Positions 15,363 to 22,024 of a stretch of DNA of 24,649 nucleotides are shown here, piece by piece. Positions within the stretch are counted from its first letter, which is position 1. Every line of letters starts with the position of its first letter. Origin of the DNA: SW-4-43-9 sp047617985 (GTDB lineage: Archaea; Nanohalarchaeota; Nanosalinia; Nanosalinales; Nanosalinaceae); assembly GCA_047617985.1 (NCBI GenBank), contig JBLGBS010000012.1, forward strand, positions 1 to 24,649, read 5' to 3'. The notes beneath the pieces are model-generated. The model searched no databases. It worked only from the letters and a program-made list of their open reading frames with translations, and was not told the DNA's origin. The translations under genes and the position numbers were made by a program.

Positions 15363-17191
15363 AGAGGAAGGGAGCAGGATACATGATCGAGGTAATGACT
15401 GCTCTGCTCGTAATGTTCGGTTTCATTCTTGGAAACACTCCCTCCGATCCAGCAACTGATTGGAGCGAGTTCCAGAAAGAAGTTATTGCCCAGGACACCG
15501 CTTACGTACTCGAGAAAACCGGAGATATGGAAAACTTTGTCAGAGGTGGTGAAACAGGCTCCATTATCACAGCAGGAGAAGCTCTCAGCAGAGACAGAGT
15601 AACTCTGTCAGGAACTGTTGAAAGTGTTCCGATAGCAACCGAAACAGTTGGTTTCCATATCAGGGAAGTAGATAGACTCAACGATACCGTGGAACATGCA
15701 GAGAACCTGGGTGACACATGTCACCAGAACGACGACCTGAGAGAGCTGGAGGACAGCGACACTGAAATCCTTAGATCAGAAAACCCTAGAGCCGGAGCCC
15801 ACGTATACGTAACAGACAGCGACCCGAGTATATCAGGCGGGACGAACGGTGAAGTGGACTACGACACAGTATGGGTTGACAACGGCACCCGATGCCAGTT
15901 CTCCTCAGCCGAAGGCCCTTACTACCGGGACGAATTCCTGTACTGGGGAGACGGGCCGGGCGGTGATTACTGGGATTTCAACCAGATATACTACAGCAGT
16001 TCAAGCGAGGATGGCGATCTTGAGCTATACAACTCAACGCAGGTTGTCAGGCTGAAGAGGGTTCTGGAAGACAAGATGAACGGTATAGATACAAAGCTGG
16101 AGATCAGCTCTATGGCTGCCGACAGGGAAGACCTGGAGTCCTACGACATACTTGTTTTCAGAGAAGAGCCTACACTGGATAACGGGGTCCTAGACGATCA
16201 GCCGGAGAAGATCAAGAACTTCATGTCTGACGGCTCTGTTCTTATGATGATGAACCTGGAGAGAGAAAACTTTTTCGACGCATCCGGAGATCTCAGAGAC
16301 AACTTCCTGACCGATACAGGTCTGAAATGGGTCGACCTCCCTTACCGAAGGAGCTACAGATCAGGTACCTCTATAGGCGGATCTTTCACCGAGGAATCGG
16401 AATCAGGGACTGTAGAAACCTTCTTCAAAGGAGTAAACGGCGATCTAGGAGATCTCAATCTCACACCTTCAGGCAACATCAGCTCGTCGAACAGTCAGAA
16501 GTTCAAGCGCTCCGAGCCTCTTCTATCGACTGACAGAGGAACCTATGATCTAACGGCCTGGAACGTAACTAACTACAGTATGGAAGAGTTAGCTCCCCAG
16601 AATATTGACGGCGTGCCTAACACGGACTGTGTTCAGGAGGGAACGGTTGACGGAAACCTGACAAGAGGAACGTTTAGCTTCCAGAACTACTCGAACAGCG
16701 AACAAGAGCACTACACAGGTATAAGCACAAAACTTGGGGAAGACGACCAGTTCTGCCGGGAAAACAGTATCCGGGCCTTCAGCATTGACAGGGATAAAGA
16801 CGGAGACTTCGAAAGTGATAGCGAAGGGCCGTTCCTGAACGGCGAATCATTCGTTTTCATGGGTAAAAGATACACCACATACTTCCCGGGCGAGGAAGCT
16901 ATTGACAACGGTACAGCCGTAGAGTTAATCTACACAGGAGACAGCAGTATAGAAACTGTTAACTACAGAACCAGCTTCAGGGATTTCCCAGGAGATAAGC
17001 TTGCAAGGATCGGATACAAAGAAAACTACAATACTGAGGAAAAGAAAATGATATCCTCTGTAATTCACTGGCTTTCCGAGGACAGTGCAGAATTCGGGAT
17101 ACAGGAAGAAACAGGTATCTCCACGGAAAACGTAGGCGGTGTGAAGGAAAACACATTTATGCCGTACAGAGTATCACTGAGGTGGAGATGA
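15356..17191 (+). CDS. Very large pseudopilin-like protein 6
   Basis: 611 residues. The N-terminus MVKRKG/AGYMIEVMTALLVMFGFILG resembles a class III signal plus helix, with a Glu at +6. The ectodomain of about 580 residues is far larger than a usual pilin. It includes an alpha/beta-like stretch at about 262-300 (SYDILVFREEP, then FMSDGSVLMMMN), reminiscent of type 1 glutamine amidotransferase-like or DUF4350-like folds, and an acidic loop DRDKDGDFESD near 480 that could bind Ca2+. Cysteines occur in DTCHQ, TRCQF, NTDCV and QFCRE. GAGGTG 5 bases before the ATG supports the start. Embedding in the operon suggests it decorates the filament tip or acts as adhesin; this is inference. Confidence 0.78.
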   Translation: MVKRKGAGYMIEVMTALLVMFGFILGNTPSDPATDWSEFQKEVIAQDTAYVLEKTGDMENFVRGGETGSIITAGEALSRDRVTLSGTVESVPIATETVGFHIREVDRLNDTVEHAENLGDTCHQNDDLRELEDSDTEILRSENPRAGAHVYVTDSDPSISGGTNGEVDYDTVWVDNGTRCQFSSAEGPYYRDEFLYWGDGPGGDYWDFNQIYYSSSSEDGDLELYNSTQVVRLKRVLEDKMNGIDTKLEISSMAADREDLESYDILVFREEPTLDNGVLDDQPEKIKNFMSDGSVLMMMNLERENFFDASGDLRDNFLTDTGLKWVDLPYRRSYRSGTSIGGSFTEESESGTVETFFKGVNGDLGDLNLTPSGNISSSNSQKFKRSEPLLSTDRGTYDLTAWNVTNYSMEELAPQNIDGVPNTDCVQEGTVDGNLTRGTFSFQNYSNSEQEHYTGISTKLGEDDQFCRENSIRAFSIDRDKDGDFESDSEGPFLNGESFVFMGKRYTTYFPGEEAIDNGTAVELIYTGDSSIETVNYRTSFRDFPGDKLARIGYKENYNTEEKKMISSVIHWLSEDSAEFGIQEETGISTENVGGVKENTFMPYRVSLRWR

Positions 17192-17499
17192 TGAAAGGAC
17201 AGTTCATGCTTATTGCCTCGATCCTGATGGGTTTCATAGTTATCTCAACAGCATCAACCATCTCCGAAGTCCAGGAGAGAAGCTACGGAAGCGATGACAC
17301 AGGAAAAGTGGTTGAAATGGTTAAAGATTCAGCCGAAAAGGTGGATCACAGCGACGAAAGAGAAGTGGAGAACTTCAAACTTCTTATATCCAGCGTATCA
17401 GGGTACGAGACGGAAACCGTTCACTGGGACTCAGAAGGATGCTTCAACGTAACGCTCAGCTCCTCAGACAAGCAGATGAGACTGAACTGTATAGGTTAA
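17191..17499 (+). CDS. Small pilin-like protein 7 (MKGQ type)
   Basis: 102 residues from the ATG at 17191. GTG 17182 and ATG 17188 are in-frame alternatives, but 17191 gives the MKG/Q signal seen in two other genes of the cluster and the best spacing to GAGGTG (17179-17184). The N-terminus MKGQFMLIASILMGFIVISTAS is prepilin-like. The short ectodomain ends with two Cys (GCFNV and LNCIG). It overlaps the preceding stop by 1 base and its stop overlaps the rfcL stop from the other strand. It is the last gene of the pilus operon and a likely minor pilin. Confidence 0.78.
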   Translation: MKGQFMLIASILMGFIVISTASTISEVQERSYGSDDTGKVVEMVKDSAEKVDHSDEREVENFKLLISSVSGYETETVHWDSEGCFNVTLSSSDKQMRLNCIG

Positions 17500-18689
17500 T
17501 CCTGAAACTTTTCTATAAACTCGACTTCATCCTCATCAAGACCAAGTTGGTTTGCAAACCTTTCCCTATCCGACTCCAGAAGCAGTGCTACGAAAGGCAT
17601 CATAGACTTTGACTCGTTAAGCGAAATATGTAGTTTTTCACCTAGTTTCTTCGATATCTCTTCAAGCTTGTTTCTTGAAGCTCTGGAAGAACCCATCTGT
17701 CTGATCTTCGATGGATACTGGTACTTTGTCCAACCCTTGTATCTCTCCTCCTTGCTTAAGGCAACGCCGATAGTGGAGAACGCATAGACATACTTCAACA
17801 GTTTCCAGTTCATCCGCCTTCTGATCCTGCCATTGAATAGGTCTGCCTTTGAAATCCAGTCATAGGCTCGGGCGGTATCACCTGATCTAACATACTCTCT
17901 TGGAATATTCTCCCTGACCCACTGAAGAAAGGTATCAGGATCCTCATCCAGGTTATCGGTCGCGTCCCGCGATGTCTGCGCACTCTCAGTTTTGAATATC
18001 ATCTTCAAGGCATCGAAAACCCCTTTCTCCGCATCCCGGATACCTACAGCATCAAGATCATCTTCCGTTAGTTTTTCCTTTCCGGACGCGACGGCCTGAA
18101 GATCGTTTATCGCAGACCGCATCTGTCCGTTTGCCTGTCTCGCAATCTTCTTCACCGCCTTCTCATCGTACTTAATACCCTCCTCATCCAGAATATGTTT
18201 CAGATGAGCGTTAATCGAGTTAGTATGAACTTTTCCAATCTCAATGACCTTTGCTTTATTCCTCAAAGATCTTATCTTTGAATCATAAGCATCGTTAGCG
18301 GTCATAACCAATGGAAACTTTGTACCGTCAAGTATCCGACCAAGCTCTTTTGTACCTCCTCTATCAGTCGAACTCATTCCATCCACCTCATCAACCAGGA
18401 TAAGTTTCTTGCCTCCGAAAAACGATTTCTGCTGGGTTGCCTGCTTCAACTCAGTTTTTAACTTGCTTTTAGTTCTGACATCAGAAGCATTGGTCTCAAC
18501 CATTTCATAACCCAGATCATTCGCCAAGGCCTCCACCAGAGAAGTTTTACCGGTTCCAGGCGGGCCGTGAAGCAGAACCGGTTTATCACCAGTCTCCCAG
18601 TTCTCCGCCCACTGCTTTAACTCTTCTTTCTCACTGCTTGCACCCCTGTAATCCGACAGGGAATCCGGCCTGTATTTCTTTACCCACAT
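17496..18689 (-). CDS. rfcL: Replication factor C large subunit
   Basis: 397 residues. Clamp-loader AAA+ subunit that helps open and load the PCNA ring onto primed DNA. MWVKKYRPDSL is the family start; Walker A GPPGTGKT is at 42-49, Walker B DEVD at 99-102 and a sensor-like TANDAYD near 130. The C-terminal collar domain runs to the end. The chain is shorter than many archaeal RfcL proteins and ends EFIEKFQD, without a C-terminal PCNA-binding (PIP, QxxLxxF) motif or a Lys-rich tail. The ATG at 18689 is preferred to the adjacent TTG at 18692 by family alignment. It lies downstream of rfcS on the same strand. The start codon is inside an inverted repeat. Its stop overlaps that of the convergent pilin gene by 4 bases. 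Confidence 0.95.
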   Translation of the reverse strand: MWVKKYRPDSLSDYRGASSEKEELKQWAENWETGDKPVLLHGPPGTGKTSLVEALANDLGYEMVETNASDVRTKSKLKTELKQATQQKSFFGGKKLILVDEVDGMSSTDRGGTKELGRILDGTKFPLVMTANDAYDSKIRSLRNKAKVIEIGKVHTNSINAHLKHILDEEGIKYDEKAVKKIARQANGQMRSAINDLQAVASGKEKLTEDDLDAVGIRDAEKGVFDALKMIFKTESAQTSRDATDNLDEDPDTFLQWVRENIPREYVRSGDTARAYDWISKADLFNGRIRRRMNWKLLKYVYAFSTIGVALSKEERYKGWTKYQYPSKIRQMGSSRASRNKLEEISKKLGEKLHISLNESKSMMPFVALLLESDRERFANQLGLDEDEVEFIEKFQD

Positions 18690-18716
18690 CAAACTTCACA
18701 AAGTTTGATCATGTGG
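18684..18716 (-). promoter_or_regulatory. Inverted repeat enclosing the rfcL start codon
   Basis: CCACAT+CAAACTT (18684-18696) pairs with AAGTTTG (18701-18707) and ATGTGG (18711-18716) around a 4-base loop, with a 3-base bulge (18708-18710). In the rfcL message the start codon lies in the 3' arm and a weak GTGA ribosome site overlaps the loop. This could limit initiation of rfcL relative to rfcS (clamp loaders need one large to several small subunits) or act as a protein-binding operator. The structure is visible; the function is inferred. Confidence 0.6.
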
Positions 18717-18718
18717 AA

Positions 18719-18733
18719 CCATGCAGAGCATGG
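18719..18733 (-). repeat. Second short inverted repeat in the rfcS-rfcL gap
   Basis: CCATGC (18719-18724) and GCATGG (18728-18733) are perfect complements around AGA, giving a compact 6-bp stem. With the larger hairpin next to it, the 69-base gap between rfcS and rfcL is almost entirely structured. Confidence 0.55.
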
Positions 18734-18758
18734 CTCTCAAAAATATCTTTGTCGGTTT

Positions 18759-19715
18759 TCATTTTTCTTCTAGATCTGCTATTTTAGCCAGAAGGGCTTC
18801 TATCTGGATATCCGAGGTTCCTCCTTCTGCAATCCGGAACTCGAACTCTCCCAGATGCTCGATAATTTCAAGCTTTGCCCGGTCAGAGACCTCCAGATCC
18901 ATGACCTCTCTATGAATTGCGTTGATCACATCCTGGCCGTCAAGCCCTCTTTCAATCATTATATCCGCAAGCTGTTCCCGAGCATCAATAAAGTCGCCTT
19001 TCAGCGCTTTTTCAAGGATTTCACCTGTTTCATCAGGTTTAAGTGAAGCGGAAGCGCCGTAGATATCTTCCTCCTCTATCTTGTCTTCTGTCATTGACGC
19101 TGTCTGGAGAACATTTGTCACCCTTCTCAAGTCTCCGCTTGAAACCCTTAGAACTGCGTCAATAGCTTCACGGGAGATCTTGAAGCCTTCATTTTCGGCT
19201 ATTCTTGTAATATATTCCTCGACATCTTCATCATCAAGTCTGTTGAACCTGAAAACTGCGCATCGGGACTGGATTGGATCGATTATCTTTGACGAGTAGT
19301 TGCATGAAAGTATAAACCGGCAGTTATCCGAAAACTGTTCCATCGTCCTTCTCAAGGCCTGCTGTGCGTCCTGTGTAAGCGCGTCAGCTTCATCCAGAAA
19401 GATTATCTTGTAGTCGGCGTTAACCGGCTTTGTCCTGGCGAAATCTTTTATCCTGTCTCTGACAACATCGATACCTCTCTCATCCGAGGCGTTGGTCTCC
19501 ATAAAGTTCTGTCTCCATGAATCTCCGTAAAGATCCTGAGCCAGCGCCATTGCACATGTGGTTTTCCCGGTTCCTGCAGGCCCTGCAAACATCAGGTGAG
19601 GGATTGAGTCTTCCTCCACGAAAGAACTTAATCTGTCAACTATTTTCTCCTGACCGACAACCTCACTCAAGGTATCAGGCCGGTATTTTTCTGTCCAGAC
19701 ATCGATTTCCGCCAT
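18759..19715 (-). CDS. rfcS: Replication factor C small subunit
   Basis: 318 residues, usual length. AAA+ ATPase of the archaeal clamp loader (typically four RfcS to one RfcL) acting at the replication fork with PCNA. The start MAEIDVWTEKYRPDTL is canonical. Motifs: Walker A GPAGTGKT at 45-52, the NASDERG box near 75-81, Walker B DEAD at 108-111, and the SRC arginine finger at 150-152. The C-terminal collar domain is complete. It is first in an rfcS-rfcL pair on the minus strand, 69 bases apart. Transcription may start from the A/T-rich element near 19749-19757 shared with the divergent kinase gene, giving a leader of about 10-15 bases. Confidence 0.97.
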   Translation of the reverse strand: MAEIDVWTEKYRPDTLSEVVGQEKIVDRLSSFVEEDSIPHLMFAGPAGTGKTTCAMALAQDLYGDSWRQNFMETNASDERGIDVVRDRIKDFARTKPVNADYKIIFLDEADALTQDAQQALRRTMEQFSDNCRFILSCNYSSKIIDPIQSRCAVFRFNRLDDEDVEEYITRIAENEGFKISREAIDAVLRVSSGDLRRVTNVLQTASMTEDKIEEEDIYGASASLKPDETGEILEKALKGDFIDAREQLADIMIERGLDGQDVINAIHREVMDLEVSDRAKLEIIEHLGEFEFRIAEGGTSDIQIEALLAKIADLEEK

Positions 19716-19748
19716 TATTTTATCACATCAATTACTGGCTCTGTCAAT

Positions 19749-19757
19749 CTTTTATGC
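19749..19757. promoter_or_regulatory. TATA-like element between divergent rfcS and kinase genes
   Basis: CTTTTATGC lies 25-33 bases before the + strand ATG at 19782 and, read on the other strand as GCATAAAAG, 34-42 bases before the rfcS ATG at 19715. One A/T-rich element may therefore serve both directions of this 66-base gap. Confidence 0.4.
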
Positions 19758-19781
19758 TTTCACCGGTAAAACTTATACAGG

Positions 19782-20279
19782 ATGATTGTAGCTTTAACGG
19801 GGACACCTGGAACAGGTAAAACAAGTGTAGCGGAGGAAATGGAAGGTTTTGAGACACTGGATCTGACCGAGTTCGTGAAAAAACATGGTCTGGGGGAAAA
19901 CGGTGAAAGCGAGTTCGAAGTGAATATCACCGATATGAGGGAGAAACTGGAAGAAGAGATAGATCAAGACAAAGATATAGTTATTGAAGGCCACCTTGCA
20001 CACCATTTCCCGGCGGATTACTGCGTGGTTCTAAGATGTGCTCCTGAAGAACTTGAGAAAAGACTTCGGAAAAGAGATTACTCGGATGAGAAAATAAATG
20101 AGAACATCGAGTCCGAAATGCTTGATATAATCCTTACTGAAGCTGTTGCAGTACGGGAAAATGTGATCGAGATAGATACTACTGATCGGGAACTAGTTGA
20201 GACAACTCAGCGGATAAAGGAAAAGTTAAGAAATGATGAAACAGGGTACGGCAAGATCGACTGGACAGACCGTCTCTAG
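19782..20279 (+). CDS. AK6/Fap7-type adenylate kinase-like NTPase
   Basis: 165 residues. Small P-loop kinase of the AK6 (Fap7/hCINAP) family, which in eukaryotes and archaea takes part in late small-ribosomal-subunit maturation and can phosphorylate AMP. Walker A GTPGTGKT lies at 7-14; the segment DLTEFVKKHGL follows as in family members; EGHLAHHFPADYCVVLRC carries the family's 'GH..H..P.D..vvLR' signature; LEKRLRKRDYSDEKINENIESE forms the lid/helix region. The length is normal. It is divergent from rfcS. Its TAG stop overlaps the stop of the convergent thioredoxin gene in a shared CTAG. Confidence 0.9.
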   Translation: MIVALTGTPGTGKTSVAEEMEGFETLDLTEFVKKHGLGENGESEFEVNITDMREKLEEEIDQDKDIVIEGHLAHHFPADYCVVLRCAPEELEKRLRKRDYSDEKINENIESEMLDIILTEAVAVRENVIEIDTTDRELVETTQRIKEKLRNDETGYGKIDWTDRL

Positions 20280-20587
20280 CTATTTTCCTGAATCCAGTTT
20301 TTCAGTTCGTCCTTCTTTTTCACTCCTGAAGTTCTGGCTACTTCCTCATCTCCTTTCATAATAACCATTGTAGGAAGCGCTCTTACACCCATCGAGGTAC
20401 CGAGCTGCTGGTGTTCCTCCATATCAACTTTTCCAAAGTTAACATCTCCGAGCTCTTCCGAAACCTCTTCAAATATCGGAGCCAGTTTCTTACACGGCTG
20501 ACACCAGTCGGCCCAGAAATCTATTACCCAGGTTTCATCCGAGTTCTGGATTTCCTCCAGTCTATCAGAATCAATATCAGTTGGCAT
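20276..20587 (-). CDS. trxA: Thioredoxin with WCQPC active site
   Basis: 103 residues from the ATG at 20587; the longer in-frame start at 20644 would add a hydrophobic 19-residue extension that does not resemble thioredoxins and would overlap the upstream promoter region. Cytosolic disulfide reductase: WADWCQPCK has the active-site Cys 29 and Cys 32, VIDFWA precedes it, and ALPTMVI contains the conserved cis-Pro. The usual Gly of WCGPC is replaced by Gln, which may shift redox potential. A TATA-like TCTTAAGAATT on the minus strand (about 20607-20617) fits a leaderless message. Its stop overlaps the kinase stop. Confidence 0.92.
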   Translation of the reverse strand: MPTDIDSDRLEEIQNSDETWVIDFWADWCQPCKKLAPIFEEVSEELGDVNFGKVDMEEHQQLGTSMGVRALPTMVIMKGDEEVARTSGVKKKDELKNWIQENS

Positions 20588-20629
20588 ACCACTGAATTTG
20601 AAATGAATTCTTAAGAAGAAAACGGTAGG

Positions 20630-20640
20630 AGTTAAACTTA
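20630..20640 (+). promoter_or_regulatory. TATA-like element for the SDR gene
   Basis: AGTTAAACTTA lies 21-31 bases before the ATG at 20661, the position expected for a leaderless archaeal transcript. The divergent thioredoxin gene has its own A/T-rich element nearer its start. Confidence 0.35.
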
Positions 20641-20660
20641 CCATCGAGAAAGTTTAGATT

Positions 20661-21539
20661 ATGAAGATTTTCATAACAGGAGGAACCGGGTTCGTCGGAT
20701 CACATCTGGCCCGAAAACTTACAGAAGACCACAAAGTAACTGTAGGAGGGCTCAACCCGCAAGAATCCGTTCTTGAACTACCTGAAGAAGTTGATCGGGA
20801 GAGAATGGATGTAACGGATAGAGAATCCATGGATTTCTCAGGTTATGACTGTGTTATCCATCTCGTGGCTCTTTCTCCTCTGAAAAAGCCTCCTGTACCG
20901 TACCAGAAAATCCATGTGGACGGCACTAAAAATATCGTAGACCAATGTATGGAAGATAATGTGGACAAATTCTTCCACATGAGCGCTCTTGGCGCCGACA
21001 AGAATGGGAAAACAGAGTATCTGAGAACCAAGGGTGAAGCCGAGAAGTATGTCGAAGACTCAGAGCTCGAATGGCGAGTTATGAATCCGTCCACAATGTT
21101 TGGTGAGGGCGGGCAGTTTCTGGAATTTCTTTCAAGCCTGACAACCCCCTATCTAACCGTTCTACCTGGAAAGAATACTCTCTTCCAGCCGATCCATGTA
21201 GAAGAAACTGTAGAGCTGATTGAAGAATCATTGAAAGACAAGTATAATGGAGAAAAGTTCGAGGTAGGAGGGCCTGAAAAAATAAGTCTTGAACAGATTG
21301 CGAAGAAGATTGAGAAAAGCAAGGGAAGGAATCTGAAAGTTCTAGGGGTTCCTATGCCACTATTTCGGCCCGCAATGATCATTTCCGATAAAGTTCCGTT
21401 CTCGCCTTTCGGGATCGACCAGTACTACTCTTTGAAGACAGATAATGTAACAGAGAAAAACAGTGTAGAAGAACTTGGGATTGAGACAAACAAAATGAAA
21501 ACCCTTGATGAACATCTAGGTCTTGAAGGGAATAGATAG
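20661..21539 (+). CDS. NAD(P)-binding epimerase-like protein (NDUFA9-type atypical SDR)
   Basis: 292 residues. Extended/atypical short-chain dehydrogenase fold. The N-terminal Rossmann motif GGTGFVG lies at 7-13, an Asp-rich strand ends RMDVTD near 48-53, and catalytic-like Ser 108 with Tyr 120 and Lys 124 (YLRTK) is present. PSTMFGEGG and QPIHVEETVELIEES are typical of the NDUFA9/complex I-associated SDR group, which often binds the cofactor without a known substrate. The DUF456 gene starts 2 bases after its stop, so the two genes are co-transcribed. A sugar or lipid-quinone role is possible, but the substrate cannot be assigned. Confidence 0.85.
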   Translation: MKIFITGGTGFVGSHLARKLTEDHKVTVGGLNPQESVLELPEEVDRERMDVTDRESMDFSGYDCVIHLVALSPLKKPPVPYQKIHVDGTKNIVDQCMEDNVDKFFHMSALGADKNGKTEYLRTKGEAEKYVEDSELEWRVMNPSTMFGEGGQFLEFLSSLTTPYLTVLPGKNTLFQPIHVEETVELIEESLKDKYNGEKFEVGGPEKISLEQIAKKIEKSKGRNLKVLGVPMPLFRPAMIISDKVPFSPFGIDQYYSLKTDNVTEKNSVEELGIETNKMKTLDEHLGLEGNR

Positions 21540-21541
21540 AA

Positions 21542-22024
21542 ATGATTGATCTGATACTTGGAATTGCTATTCTACTGCTTGTAGCAGGTTTTATAGGAAG
21601 TTTCGTACCTCTAGTGCCGGGAGCTTTAGTATCGATCGCAGGAGTAACCCTCTACTGGTGGAGCACAGGTTTCACACAGCCGAATTTGCTTGTTGTAGTT
21701 CTACTTTATCTCACCGCTCTGACAGCGTTTGTTTTCGATCTTTTCGCTGGAGCTATAGGTTCAAAAGCTGGAGGAGCCTCGAACAAAACTGTTCAGATGG
21801 CCGCAGTTGCAGGTCTGATTTTCTTCTTTTTAGCCGGCCCGATCGGAACAATTGCAGGGGTTGCAGTAGTAGTTCTTGCAAGAGAATACCTTTTAACCGG
21901 AAGTAAGGATAAAAGCCTGAAAGCAGCGTTTTACACAGCGATTTCGGTACTGGGTTCGGCGATCATCCAGGGGTTCTTAACCGGATTGACACTGATTATA
22001 TTCCTCCTGGCATTAGTTATCTGA
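21542..22024 (+). CDS. DUF456 family membrane protein
   Basis: 160 residues, almost entirely hydrophobic with about four to five membrane segments: about 3-25 (with GSFVPLVPGALVSIAG, the DUF456 hallmark), 28-46, 48-72, 84-112 and 125-158. The D..AGAIGSKAGGASNKT loop is also typical of the family. The function of DUF456 proteins is not established. It follows the SDR gene by 2 bases, and its last 12 bases overlap the end of the convergent asparagine synthase-like gene. Confidence 0.85.
   Translation: MIDLILGIAILLLVAGFIGSFVPLVPGALVSIAGVTLYWWSTGFTQPNLLVVVLLYLTALTAFVFDLFAGAIGSKAGGASNKTVQMAAVAGLIFFFLAGPIGTIAGVAVVVLAREYLLTGSKDKSLKAAFYTAISVLGSAIIQGFLTGLTLIIFLLALVI

Noticed and set aside
20588..20644. 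Longer thioredoxin with a hydrophobic N-terminal extension
   Set aside because: The extension lacks a convincing signal peptide layout and would remove the promoter; MPTDIDSDRL is a standard thioredoxin start.
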